Shown: positions 8,017 through 16,488, numbered from the stretch's first letter. The stretch is 35,126 nt of DNA from SAR324 cluster bacterium (GCA_022448705.1 JAKUUF010000001.1:1-35126); one strand, 5' to 3'. The notes: generated by a model not told the origin, from the letters alone. Numbers and translations are program-made.

Positions 8017-9843
8017 ATGAAAGTACTGAAGAAATTATTTGTTTCAGAAGAACCGGATAAGCAGATTTATGAAATCCTTGAACGCGGGAAAAGTCTGCTG
8101 GAAAAAAATTTCTTTGACTGGGCGGCTGTAGAATTTAACAAGGCAATGGAACTTAACCCTGAGCTTGCTACAGAAACTGTTACCAAACTGTTCCAGGAAA
8201 TTCAGGGCGGAGGTAATCCTGATGCAATTATCAGCCTGGGCATCAACATCCTTCAAGCGGACCCAGAGAACATTGAACTTGCTAATCTAATTGGGAACGC
8301 ATACCGAAAAAAACATGACTGGAAACGTGCAGAAAATATGTATAAGCACTGCCTGAAATATGATGCAGAAAATAATTTCGCTATCTATAACCTGGCGGCA
8401 GCTATGGCCAAGGTAGAAGTTCAGGACGGCATGGCTGTTTCTGCAATTAAAGATTTTGAAAAAATGTCTGACTTTGTCCTGCCCGACATAAAAGAAGGGA
8501 TAGAGAATTTAATTGACATGCAGCAGCATTTTGCTGAAGAAAAAGATGAAACAGATCATGAAAAAAAGTCTGAAGAAATACAAGAAAAAGAAGATACAAA
8601 ATTACCAGAAAATTTAGATGCAGCAGGAGAGACAAATCAATCAGAAGAAATAAAAGAAACAAAGGAAAAGTACGAAGAAAAAAGCAGTGTTAATGTTGAA
8701 ACAAAAGATCAGAAAGAAGAAAATCAACCAGAATCAAGCAGTATTGATCCTCTCAAAACATTCAATTACATAACTTCCAGTCTGGAAAAAGAAAGCACCG
8801 AGGAGGAAAATGCCTTGTTCACACTGGGTATATATTGCCTGCAGCATAATGAGGCAAATTTCGCCCAGCGTACGTTTAAACGGTTGCTGATGAGAGAAAA
8901 AGACAATGTTGATTTACGATGTTTCCTGTTGCTTGCAATTTCTCAGAATAATGAAATTGATAAAGCAATTAAAACATTCCAGGGGATTCTTGCTAATAAT
9001 CCAAATCATCGCTACAGCAATGTTAACATGGGAATACTGCTTAAGCGCAAAGGATTAATTCAGAAATCGCGTGTACGTTTTTTCACAACATTTAAGCTGC
9101 TTGAACGATCTCAGGGGGACTATGATGTAAATTCATGCCTTGAAGCGGCAGACAAATTTTTTCAGGAAAAGCGTGAGAAAAAAGCCCTTGAGATTTATGA
9201 GCCACTTATACCAGAAATTTCTTCTGAAGAATTGCTGAGCAGAATTGCCGGGCTATACCTTGCCAGCAAAAATTGGGATGGTGCTTTTGATATATTCAGA
9301 CGAGTTCTGCGTAAAAACCGCAAAAACAATGAGGCCCGTGAAGGTTTGAAATCAATATATACAGCATATTTGGCTGATACAGAAAATTACCTGAAAAAAA
9401 ATGACCCTGGTAACGCTGCAATAGCAATTGAAAAAGCTCTAAAGATTGTGCAAAGCAAAAAACTTATTCATAAAGCCGTCAGCATTCACAGGTTATTGGA
9501 AAATGAAAACAAAGTATTTGAGCTGGAGCAAATTCTTAAAAAAATGGAGAGAGATGAGATTCAAATAAAAATTTCTGAAAAGATCCGCCTGGCAGAGGAT
9601 GAAGAATCAAATGGGAAGTTTAAAGCAGCAATTAATCACTATCAAGAAGCGATAAAAATAGATCCGCAAAACAGTACCCTGAAAAAACTTGTCGATCTTT
9701 GCTCCCGAATAAAACGTCCGGACCTGGCTGAAAAATTTACAAACTGGTTCAATGAATATCAGCACTCTTTTCAGGAAAAACAAAAAGCACAGGCTCGTGA
9801 GGCATTCAAGAAAAGTGAACAAACTCAAAAAGAATCAAAGTAA
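8017..9843 (+). CDS. Tetratricopeptide-repeat protein with a central acidic linker
   Basis: The 608-residue soluble protein has TPR-like helical pairs in two blocks. The first (about residues 12-135) includes an Asp-Trp-Ala-Ala-Val-Glu-Phe-Asn-Lys-Ala repeat and an Asp-Trp-Lys-Arg-Ala-Glu-Asn-Met-Tyr repeat. The second spans about 255-600 and includes Gly-Lys-Phe-Lys-Ala-Ala-Ile-Asn-His-Tyr near the C-terminus. They are joined by a Glu/Lys-rich linker (about 170-245). TPR proteins are scaffolds for protein complexes and no catalytic motif is visible. It is divergent from fliN-fliM and is followed after 11 bases by the ExbD-like membrane protein, which suggests co-transcription and a shared complex. 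Its partner is unknown. Confidence 0.75.
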   Translation: MKVLKKLFVSEEPDKQIYEILERGKSLLEKNFFDWAAVEFNKAMELNPELATETVTKLFQEIQGGGNPDAIISLGINILQADPENIELANLIGNAYRKKHDWKRAENMYKHCLKYDAENNFAIYNLAAAMAKVEVQDGMAVSAIKDFEKMSDFVLPDIKEGIENLIDMQQHFAEEKDETDHEKKSEEIQEKEDTKLPENLDAAGETNQSEEIKETKEKYEEKSSVNVETKDQKEENQPESSSIDPLKTFNYITSSLEKESTEEENALFTLGIYCLQHNEANFAQRTFKRLLMREKDNVDLRCFLLLAISQNNEIDKAIKTFQGILANNPNHRYSNVNMGILLKRKGLIQKSRVRFFTTFKLLERSQGDYDVNSCLEAADKFFQEKREKKALEIYEPLIPEISSEELLSRIAGLYLASKNWDGAFDIFRRVLRKNRKNNEAREGLKSIYTAYLADTENYLKKNDPGNAAIAIEKALKIVQSKKLIHKAVSIHRLLENENKVFELEQILKKMERDEIQIKISEKIRLAEDEESNGKFKAAINHYQEAIKIDPQNSTLKKLVDLCSRIKRPDLAEKFTNWFNEYQHSFQEKQKAQAREAFKKSEQTQKESK

Positions 9844-9854
9844 GATGTGAATTG

Positions 9855-10511
9855 ATGCGGAAAAAACGGGCATTTTCAGGTGACTTGCAAAGTTATTTAA
9901 ATCTGGATTCTTTAGTTGACATTGTTTCAAACAATGTGGGGATTCTTGTCATTTTGGCAGTATTTATGGCGGTATTTTCATTAATGGATAAAAGAGAACA
10001 GGTATCGTCTGAAGAGCAGCCTGATAAACAAATTGAAAAACTGAAAATTCCCTGGTCACATGCATCACAAAAAAACAGCCTTTTGGTTTTTCTGCATGAT
10101 GACCGGTTATTATACCTTGACCGCGCTTTAGTTTATCAGAGGCTTAAAAAATATCTTTCCGGCAAGGAACCATTGCCAACAGAATTAAGTCTTGATCAAT
10201 ACTCGATCAAACTCACTGTTGGAGGAAGACATACACATTGCATTGAATTTTTGCCTTCACCCGCAGCAGGAGAGTGGTGGCATAATTTTTCCCGTCACGG
10301 AGGCTTGATGCAGACATTGATGAAAAAATATCCTCCTGAACAAAACTACTTTTTTTTCTGGGTTGATCCTGACAGTTTTGATCTGTTCCGGGAAATAAGA
10401 AAAACTTTGTGGGAGCAGCGTTTTGAAGTCGGCTGGAAGCCTGTCCGAGAGGAATCAGCTTTGCGTTACTGCAGTGGTGATGCTCAAAGCGGAAGAATTA
10501 ATCCGCAATAA
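9855..10511 (+). CDS. Single-span inner-membrane protein with ExbD/MotB-like transmembrane helix
   Basis: The protein (218 residues from the ATG at 9855) has a short basic N-terminus. One membrane helix follows (about residues 20-45), beginning Leu-Asp-Ser-Leu-Val-Asp-Ile-Val-Ser-Asn-Asn-Val-Gly, and then a domain of about 170 residues that should be periplasmic. An Asp at the start of a lone N-terminal helix is the hallmark of proton-conducting stator partners such as ExbD, TolR and MotB. The sequence Asp-Ser-Leu-Val-Asp-Ile-Val resembles the ExbD start of helix. No ExbB/MotA partner is in the window. The C-terminal domain is not the usual OmpA-like peptidoglycan-binding domain and I do not recognise it. 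A TTG at 9852 is possible but the adjacent ATG is preferred. It sits 11 bases after the TPR gene and 22 bases before the RelA/SpoT gene. Confidence 0.55.
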   Translation: MRKKRAFSGDLQSYLNLDSLVDIVSNNVGILVILAVFMAVFSLMDKREQVSSEEQPDKQIEKLKIPWSHASQKNSLLVFLHDDRLLYLDRALVYQRLKKYLSGKEPLPTELSLDQYSIKLTVGGRHTHCIEFLPSPAAGEWWHNFSRHGGLMQTLMKKYPPEQNYFFFWVDPDSFDLFREIRKTLWEQRFEVGWKPVREESALRYCSGDAQSGRINPQ

Positions 10512-10533
10512 AATTATTTAACCAAAAGGGGAA

Positions 10534-12741
10534 ATGGCATCCGTCAGGAAAAAAGCAAAATCCAAAGACGACAAGAACCTGATTTCAGAATTGGACCAGC
10601 AGATTCGCAGTTATGTTCAGGAATACGGTACAAGCAGAGATTCAGAGCTGCTGGATCAGGCTATTGCTGACATCAACAAGCATCATCAAAATCAAACAAG
10701 AAAGTCAGGTCAACCTGTAATCATTCACCCTCTTAGAGTGGCAAATTACATTTGCCGGGCCGGATTGGATGCTCCTACCGTTGTTGCTGCCCTCCTTCAT
10801 GACATCATTGAAGACACCAAAATTACCCACAAGGATATCCAAAAGCGTTATGGAAACTGGTACGCGGATATTGTCAAGGGACTTACCAAAATCAAAAAAA
10901 CTGAAAGATCAAAAATTGAGGCAGGAGACAATATAGAGGCAACTTACCAGCGTATGCTGAAAACAATGGCTCAGGATGTTCGTGCTTTGATAATCAAGCT
11001 CTTTGACAGGCTTGACAATATGAGAGACATGGAATTCATGCCGCGTGATAAACAGAGGAGAATCAGTCTGGAAACGCTAAATGTTTATGTGCCTATAGCA
11101 GAGCGTTTAGGGCTTGCTCAGATCTGCCAGGAACATACTGAACTTTGCTTCAAGCTTCTATACCCAAAGAGATACCAAAAAATCCTTAAAGAGATTGATG
11201 AACTGAAACAAGCAAGAATTTCATCAATTCATGCAATGCAGAATTCTTTACATAAAACTCTTGAAAATCAGAATTTAGAATACAATCAGGTAGAACCGCT
11301 TTTTGTACATCCTTCTTCTCAAATTAAGGAACAAGATCCAATTGATCATGTATTGGAAGGATTCAGGGTTGTTGTCAAAAACAGCATGGCATGCTTTCAG
11401 GCACTGGGGATTATTCATACAAATTATAATGTTATACCGCTAAAAATCAGAGACTATATCAGCAACCCACTATGGAATGGCTACGAAGGACTGCAGACTG
11501 AGATAAGGATTGAAGGAGAGCAAACACGATTAGAAATTGTCTCAGACGAAATGTTGAAAAAAAATCAGTTCGGAATAATTGCCCACTGGCAGGGTAACCC
11601 TGCTGAAATTGCTGACTATTACCAGCTCTACCTTAGCCAGCTCGATCATATGGCAGGTGATAAAGATGTAAGAATGTCAGAAGTCTTGGGTTACGTTCAG
11701 TCTGACCAGGTTCAGATTTACTCACCAAAAGGTGATATGCTGGTGTTTCCTAAAGGTGCAACAGTTCTTGATTTTGCTTATGGAATCCACTCAGACCTCG
11801 GCAACCACTGTATAGGTGCTCTGGTAAACCCCACATCTTTTGGCGCAAGCAAAAAAAGGGTGCCGCGAGAAAGACAGTTGTTCACAGGAGAAGCCCTGCA
11901 AATTATCACTGATCCAGGAGTTCATCCAAAAGAATCATGGCTTGACCAGGTTAAAACCGCAAAAAGCCGCTCTCAAATCAAACGTGCTTTAGAACAGCAA
12001 AAAGTAGCAAGCGCAAGAAATTCAGGCAGGCTCCTGCTTGAGAAAAAATTACGAGAAAAAGGCGAAAAACAAGGTTTTGAAAAATGGCTTAACACCAAAC
12101 CGGTAAAGAAAGCATTGAAAGAAGAAAAATTGTCAGCAAACAAATTTCTACAGGAAATAGGTTTGCAAAAAAGGCCTCTGCAAAAATTTCTTCGTAAACA
12201 TAAACTGCTTGATTTTAAACAAAGCGGCCGCTTAAAGGGTATGATTAACCATGAATTATGGGAAAAATTGTTTGGCGGCGAGAAAAATATTTTCCTGATT
12301 GAAGATATCCAAAATCCGCTGATTAGGATTGCAAATTGTTGTTTCCCGATACCTGGAGACAAAATTAGAGGTTTTATTCATGAAGACAAGGAAATTGAAA
12401 TACACCATTCTAATTGCGTAAATTCTTCGAGCAAAAAAAATAAAGTTCCTGTAGGCAAAATTCCTGTTGAAGTAGCATGGAGCATTTCCGAAAAATTAAC
12501 TCAACAGCACATTCTTCACCTGCAGGTAATTGACGGAGCCGGAATTTTATTTCAAATAACAAAGATAATTAAAGATGCAGGTGTGACAATAATCAATTCT
12601 GAAACTGCATCCAGGCAGAATAATGATGCTGATATTCGGATTGAAACTGAATCAATTACATGGCCTGTCTTCCATAAAATAGTTGAGAAGCTCAGACCAC
12701 TAAAATTTGTAAAGAAAATTTGGGAAGAAGCACCTGTTTAA
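10534..12741 (+). CDS. RelA/SpoT family (p)ppGpp hydrolase with degenerate synthetase domain
   Basis: The 735-residue protein has the full RSH architecture. An HD hydrolase domain (about 40-195) has Arg56-Lys57-Ser58-Gly59, His65, His89-Asp90 and Glu93-Asp94, plus Asp158 in Asp-Arg-Leu-Asp-Asn-Met-Arg. The synthetase region spans about 240-352. A TGS domain spans about 390-450 and a conserved Cys-Cys/His-Ser-Asn-Cys segment lies near 594-630. An ACT domain ends the protein (about 655-733). The hydrolase ligands look intact. The synthetase has lost its hallmark residues: the Gly-Arg-x-Lys-His-x-x-Ser-Ile-Tyr block is absent, Tyr-Gln-Ser-Leu-His-Thr reads Tyr-Glu-Gly-Leu-Gln-Thr, and Gln-Ile-Arg-Thr is replaced. 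I infer a SpoT-like alarmone hydrolase that can no longer make (p)ppGpp. A good Shine-Dalgarno (AAGGGGAA) precedes the ATG. Confidence 0.88.
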   Translation: MASVRKKAKSKDDKNLISELDQQIRSYVQEYGTSRDSELLDQAIADINKHHQNQTRKSGQPVIIHPLRVANYICRAGLDAPTVVAALLHDIIEDTKITHKDIQKRYGNWYADIVKGLTKIKKTERSKIEAGDNIEATYQRMLKTMAQDVRALIIKLFDRLDNMRDMEFMPRDKQRRISLETLNVYVPIAERLGLAQICQEHTELCFKLLYPKRYQKILKEIDELKQARISSIHAMQNSLHKTLENQNLEYNQVEPLFVHPSSQIKEQDPIDHVLEGFRVVVKNSMACFQALGIIHTNYNVIPLKIRDYISNPLWNGYEGLQTEIRIEGEQTRLEIVSDEMLKKNQFGIIAHWQGNPAEIADYYQLYLSQLDHMAGDKDVRMSEVLGYVQSDQVQIYSPKGDMLVFPKGATVLDFAYGIHSDLGNHCIGALVNPTSFGASKKRVPRERQLFTGEALQIITDPGVHPKESWLDQVKTAKSRSQIKRALEQQKVASARNSGRLLLEKKLREKGEKQGFEKWLNTKPVKKALKEEKLSANKFLQEIGLQKRPLQKFLRKHKLLDFKQSGRLKGMINHELWEKLFGGEKNIFLIEDIQNPLIRIANCCFPIPGDKIRGFIHEDKEIEIHHSNCVNSSSKKNKVPVGKIPVEVAWSISEKLTQQHILHLQVIDGAGILFQITKIIKDAGVTIINSETASRQNNDADIRIETESITWPVFHKIVEKLRPLKFVKKIWEEAPV

Positions 12742-12742
12742 T

Positions 12743-12771
12743 TCCATGCAAGAAGAAATATATTGCATGGA
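12743..12771 (+). terminator. Hairpin after the RelA/SpoT gene, possible weak terminator
   Basis: A perfect 9-base inverted repeat (TCCATGCAA / TTGCATGGA) with an 11-base loop starts one base after the RelA/SpoT stop codon and is followed by a short T-rich stretch (CAATCTTTT). The long loop and imperfect T tract make it a weak intrinsic terminator at best. It may instead stabilise the mRNA end. Confidence 0.35.
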
Positions 12772-12806
12772 CAATCTTTTGCTGATTCAACATTCCTTAC
12801 ACTTCT

Positions 12807-13619
12807 GTGAATATGCCTTTATGGCTGGAAACCACCTTAATAAAGATCTGTGACTTAATTTTTGAATTGGTCCCACGTCAAATTCCTCCATTTGAAATTT
12901 TGGAAAAGTGTAAAATTGTTTCTCACCGGGGACAGCACGACAACAAGATAGTTTTCGAAAACACTTTAGCTTCCTTTGATAAAATACTGGAAACAAATGA
13001 AATCTGGGGTATTGAATTTGATTTTCGATGGACAAAGGACTTATGTCCTGTCGTTATACATGATCCGGATTTAAAGAGACTGCACGGTATAAACAGGCTT
13101 GTTTCAGACACAGCTCTGAATGAGTTAAAACAACTTTGCCCTCTTGTCCCGACCTTAGAAGAGGTCCTGAACCGCTATGGAAAAATGCTGCATTTAATGG
13201 TGGAGGTTAAAGAAGAATTATATCCAGAGCCTGAAAAACAAGTCCTGATCCTTAAAAATCTGTTTTCAGATCTGGAACCTGCCAAGGATTTTCATTTGAT
13301 CTCTCTGAAACAGCAAATGCTTGAAAAAATTAACTTTTTGGATAATACAGCCAAAATATTGGTAGCTGAATTTAATGTCAATGAGCTAAGCAGAATTGCC
13401 CTTGAAAAAAATTATGCTGGCTTTGCCGGTCATTATATCCTTATTGGGAATAAAGTGGTCAGGAAGCATCTTAAATCCGGACAAAAAATAGGTGTAGGCT
13501 ATCCAAGGTCAAAAAACAGCCTTTTCAGAGAACTGAATAGAAGTGTAGAATGGATTTTCAGTAATGACGCAGTCGGCTTAAACAGCATTTTTCAAACTGA
13601 ATTAAAGAAGCTTCAGTAA
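12807..13619 (+). CDS. Glycerophosphodiester phosphodiesterase family protein
   Basis: The protein (up to 270 residues) has the GDPD TIM-barrel signatures. Ser-His-Arg-Gly-Gln near residue 33 carries the catalytic His and the Arg. A Glu-Asn-Thr turn follows, then Glu-Phe-Asp-Phe-Arg-Trp-Thr-Lys-Asp for metal binding, Val-Ile-His-Asp-Pro-Asp-Leu with the second catalytic His, and Val-Glu-Val-Lys-Glu. The enzyme hydrolyses glycerophosphodiesters (deacylated phospholipids) to glycerol 3-phosphate and an alcohol using a divalent metal. No signal peptide is visible, so it should be a cytoplasmic UgpQ-like type. The first possible start is a GTG at 12807; an ATG two codons later (12813) is equally likely. 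Confidence 0.85.
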   Translation: MNMPLWLETTLIKICDLIFELVPRQIPPFEILEKCKIVSHRGQHDNKIVFENTLASFDKILETNEIWGIEFDFRWTKDLCPVVIHDPDLKRLHGINRLVSDTALNELKQLCPLVPTLEEVLNRYGKMLHLMVEVKEELYPEPEKQVLILKNLFSDLEPAKDFHLISLKQQMLEKINFLDNTAKILVAEFNVNELSRIALEKNYAGFAGHYILIGNKVVRKHLKSGQKIGVGYPRSKNSLFRELNRSVEWIFSNDAVGLNSIFQTELKKLQ

Positions 13620-14052
13620 TTTCATAATTCCGGAAGTATCAATACACCGTGCTTAATTCCCGTAAAGAAATTTTTAGAAAAAAAGGACATTAATTCTATG
13701 TGTACGGTTTTTTAAATAAACCTGCTTCACGGATTCGTGAGGAGTATGAGAATATCCAAACAATGGAAAGTTTTCTGTTTTTGTTAAATACAAAGAAGCT
13801 GACGTGCATCTGCTTCAGACATTAAATCTGATGTCAAAATCAAAGATCCCCAAGTCCAGTAAAACAAGTTTTATTAACACAATGAAAAATCCATCCGCCG
13901 TATGTTAAGTCAAACTCAAACTCACCCACCTGTTAATACCGTAACGCTTTGAATCTCTTGGTATCATGATCGACAAGCAGAATGCTGTTCATGGTGCACT
14001 GCAATAATATGGAGCAATGTTGCTTATTACATAAGGAATTCCAAAAGAGTCG
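13620..14052. other. 433-base intergenic region with no convincing gene
   Basis: This spacer lies between two plus-strand genes. I find only tiny frames. One on the plus strand at 13831-13908 (25 residues) has no recognisable content. One on the minus strand at 13933-13992 (19 residues) contains Ile-Leu-Leu-Val-Asp-His-Asp, reminiscent of the start of a response-regulator receiver domain, and could be a decayed remnant or chance. No RNA gene, repeat or strong terminator is visible. Confidence 0.35.
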
Positions 14053-15168
14053 ATGTTTATGAGTAAAAATCCTGTCAGAGTTCTGTTAACTGGAGGAGGT
14101 TCAGGTGGACCTACTTTGCCGCTGCTTGCTTTGGCAGAAGAAATCATCCAACAAAGAAAAGACTCAATATTTCTGTTTTTAGGCAGTAAAAGAGGTCCTG
14201 AAAGACAAATGGTGGAACAGGAGGGAATTGCGTTTGAATATATTCCTTCGGGTAAATTAAGGCGTTATTTGAGCTGGCGCAATTTTGTTGATCCAATTTT
14301 TATCATTGGAGGGGGCATAAAGGGATTTATAAAATTGTTGAGTTTTCGCCCCCATGTCATTGTTTCTGCAGGGAGTTTTGTCAGTGTCCCTGTAGCTTAT
14401 ATGTCATGGCTTTTGAGAATTCCACATGTAATATTGCAAATGGATGTCCGTCCGGGACTGGCCAATCGTTTAATGGGTCCTGTCAGCCATGCCCTCATTA
14501 CTTACTTTGAAAAAACAGCTAATCATTTCCCAAAAATTTTATTGAAAAGAAATATCGGGCCTGTAGTGCGTCAGGAAATCATCAAGGCCAATGCAGACCG
14601 CGCCAATGAGCGATTCGGGTTAGATTCGGAAATGCCACTGATCCTGATCACCGGCGGAGGACAGGGAGCCTCTGGTTTAAATAATGCTGTTATGCCGTTG
14701 CTCAAACATTGGCTAATTAATTTTCAAGTAGTGCATCTAACCGGTACTGAATGGGGAAAAAACCTGGAGCCTGAATATTCTGATTTTTCTCATCAGCACT
14801 ATCATAGGCTGGAGTCAGTACATCAAGGTATGGGAGACTTACTCGCAAAAAGCGAAATAGTGTTTACCAGAGCAGGAATGGGAATTATTGGAGAACTTGC
14901 TGTTCTTAAGAAAGATTCAGTGTTGATTCCGCTTCCGGGAACCCACCAGGAAGAAAATGCCATGCTGCTTCAGCAGAACAAGGCAGCAGTCTTTGTGTCT
15001 CAGGAACATCTGGAGGCTGAGGGCATAAACTGGTGGAAAAAATTTATGCAGGACCGAATTCCTGGTGAAATGGGAAGAAGGCTGCATCAAATGCTTCCTG
15101 ATGGAGGAACAAAGGATTTTGCAAAGCTGATATTAGAGATTGCTGAAAACAGTTCAAAATGGAATTAA
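14053..15168 (+). CDS. MurG-like UDP-GlcNAc glycosyltransferase (GT28), non-canonical
   Basis: The 371-residue protein has the two Rossmann-like domains of the GT28 family. The N-terminal glycine loop Gly-Gly-Gly-Ser-Gly-Gly-Pro (14-20) is followed by a Pro-His-Val-Ile-Val-Ser-Ala-Gly-Ser block. The C-terminal half has Ile-Thr-Gly-Gly-Gly-Gln-Gly-Ala, then Arg-Ala-Gly-Met-Gly with a downstream Glu (UDP-GlcNAc binding), then Ile-Pro-Leu-Pro-Gly-Thr-His-Gln-Glu-Glu-Asn-Ala. MurG adds GlcNAc to lipid I on the inner face of the membrane. In true MurG the first loop ends GGxGGH, with His implicated in catalysis; here it is Pro20. It also lies outside any cell-division gene cluster. I infer a MurG paralogue that may act on another acceptor. 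An ATG at 14059 is an alternative start. Confidence 0.75.
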   Translation: MFMSKNPVRVLLTGGGSGGPTLPLLALAEEIIQQRKDSIFLFLGSKRGPERQMVEQEGIAFEYIPSGKLRRYLSWRNFVDPIFIIGGGIKGFIKLLSFRPHVIVSAGSFVSVPVAYMSWLLRIPHVILQMDVRPGLANRLMGPVSHALITYFEKTANHFPKILLKRNIGPVVRQEIIKANADRANERFGLDSEMPLILITGGGQGASGLNNAVMPLLKHWLINFQVVHLTGTEWGKNLEPEYSDFSHQHYHRLESVHQGMGDLLAKSEIVFTRAGMGIIGELAVLKKDSVLIPLPGTHQEENAMLLQQNKAAVFVSQEHLEAEGINWWKKFMQDRIPGEMGRRLHQMLPDGGTKDFAKLILEIAENSSKWN

Positions 15169-15227
15169 AATCAAAGCCTGGAAAAAGGTTGCATGCTCTT
15201 TCATTAATTTACCTGAATAACCGGGTT

Positions 15228-15350
15228 ATGTGGACCGCATTGTTTATTCTGCTTTTTTTCTCCATGTCATGTGCCTCAGGAAGCGGGAAGTTTTACGATT
15301 GGTGTGAAAAACGGGAATTTCCTGCAATTTGTAAAAAGTATTTTTACTAA
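15228..15350 (+). CDS. Small exported/lipoprotein-like peptide with four cysteines or fewer
   Basis: This short frame can start at an ATG at 15228 (40 residues) or at 15159, where it would overlap the end of the MurG-like gene by 10 bases (63 residues). It has a hydrophobic core (Thr-Ala-Leu-Phe-Ile-Leu-Leu-Phe-Phe) followed by Ser-Met-Ser-Cys-Ala-Ser-Gly, an imperfect lipobox. The mature tail of about 25 residues is charged and aromatic and has two more cysteines. It fills the gap between the MurG-like gene and the nucleosidase gene, ending 9 bases before the latter's ATG. I do not recognise a family. It may be a small envelope lipoprotein. Confidence 0.45.
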   Translation: MWTALFILLFFSMSCASGSGKFYDWCEKREFPAICKKYFY

Positions 15351-15359
15351 TTGTGTTTT

Positions 15360-16055
15360 ATGCGTATCGGAATTATTTGTGCCATTCCAAACGAGCTGCG
15401 GTATTTTAACCTTACTGAAAATCCAATTCAGAAGATTGGCGAGCGAACGTTTTACAAAGGCACACACGACAAACATGAATTGATTTTGGTACAAAGTGGA
15501 TTAGGTAAAGTTAACGCGGCAGTTGTATCAACTTTGCTGATTGAAAAATTTGACTGCGAGTTTTTATTATTTTCCGGAGTTGCAGGAGGAATTGATCCAG
15601 GAATCGAAATTGGAGAAGTAATCATAGGTGACTCCTTGATTCAATATGATTATGGTACGCTCAAAAACAGGGAAATGCTGCCATTTCGTCCCGGAAGCAT
15701 CCCGACTGGTGAGTCAAAAAATGAGATTGAATACAGACTTGCCCCGAAAATAAAACGTAAAATCAAGGCCTCACTCCCGAATGTCCGGATGGGAAAAATT
15801 CTTACCGGAGATGTGTATCTTCAATGTGAGGAAACTCAAAAGGAATTGTTTGAAAAATATGGGGCACAGGCAATTGACATGGAAGGAGCAGCTGTAGCCC
15901 AGGTTGCAGAACAATTTGGAATTCCTTCAGTTGTGGTACGCTGCCTGAGTGATCTGGCAGGTGCAGACAGCCAAAAACTTTCTTCAAAATTTCTGAACAA
16001 GGCCGCAAAACGATCGTTTAATACTGCTCAAAAAATTTTGAATATCTTGTTATGA
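15360..16055 (+). CDS. mtnN: 5'-methylthioadenosine/S-adenosylhomocysteine nucleosidase
   Basis: The protein is 231 residues from the ATG at 15360; an in-frame TTG three codons earlier is less likely. It starts Met-Arg-Ile-Gly-Ile-Ile-Cys-Ala-Ile like the MTAN family. It has Phe-Ser-Gly-Val-Ala-Gly-Gly in the first third and Asp-Met-Glu-Gly-Ala-Ala-Val-Ala (ribose-binding Glu). Near the C-terminus, Arg-Cys-Leu-Ser-Asp carries the catalytic Asp. The enzyme removes adenine from MTA, SAH and 5'-deoxyadenosine, recycling by-products of methylation, polyamine synthesis and radical-SAM chemistry. The family length is about 230, as here. A nucleosidase for other purine ribosides is a minor alternative. 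Confidence 0.85.
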   Translation: MRIGIICAIPNELRYFNLTENPIQKIGERTFYKGTHDKHELILVQSGLGKVNAAVVSTLLIEKFDCEFLLFSGVAGGIDPGIEIGEVIIGDSLIQYDYGTLKNREMLPFRPGSIPTGESKNEIEYRLAPKIKRKIKASLPNVRMGKILTGDVYLQCEETQKELFEKYGAQAIDMEGAAVAQVAEQFGIPSVVVRCLSDLAGADSQKLSSKFLNKAAKRSFNTAQKILNILL

Positions 16056-16065
16056 AGGCAGTTTA

Positions 16066-16488
16066 TTAAAAATAACAGCGCAACTCAAGGTATGGGGAAT
16101 CGGCCCCCAATTCCGGTTTAAGACGTAATCCATCTTTTGCGAATGGATATAATTCTTTGTTCTTGTTGTATTTTCGGTTTTTGTTATTATCCCTGCAAAT
16201 CAAACTGACAACTCTCTTTTTGTTGTCATGTAAGCATTCAAGTGTTTTTCCTTCAAGCAGCAATTCTGATTCAATTTTAGTCCAGAAGTTTCTCATGCTG
16301 CACATGAATGTCTCATCTAAAAAATCAATTTTTCCTTCAGCTACAATCGGAATATTGAGACTCTCAGTTCCATAACCTTTTTCAGAAACCAGAAGCTCCC
16401 ATTTAAAAAAATCAGCATACAATAAAGGGGGTAAAATATACGAGAGTGACAGCAACAAAACAGAATTTCGTAAAAAAGAAAAACTCAT
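16066..16488 (-). CDS. Secreted hypothetical protein with paired cysteines
   Basis: The 140-residue protein has a clear signal peptide: residues 1-25, basic start, Leu/Ser-rich core, cleavage likely after Leu-Tyr-Ala. The mature part of about 115 residues has four cysteines (in Phe-Met-Cys-Ser, Glu-Cys-Leu-His, Ile-Cys-Arg and Leu-Arg-Cys-Tyr), compatible with two disulfides in the periplasm. It ends in a phenylalanine but is too short and charged to be an obvious barrel. I recognise no family. It follows argS on the same strand after about 90 bases and converges on the nucleosidase gene, 10 bases away. Confidence 0.6.
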   Translation of the reverse strand: MSFSFLRNSVLLLSLSYILPPLLYADFFKWELLVSEKGYGTESLNIPIVAEGKIDFLDETFMCSMRNFWTKIESELLLEGKTLECLHDNKKRVVSLICRDNNKNRKYNKNKELYPFAKDGLRLKPELGADSPYLELRCYF

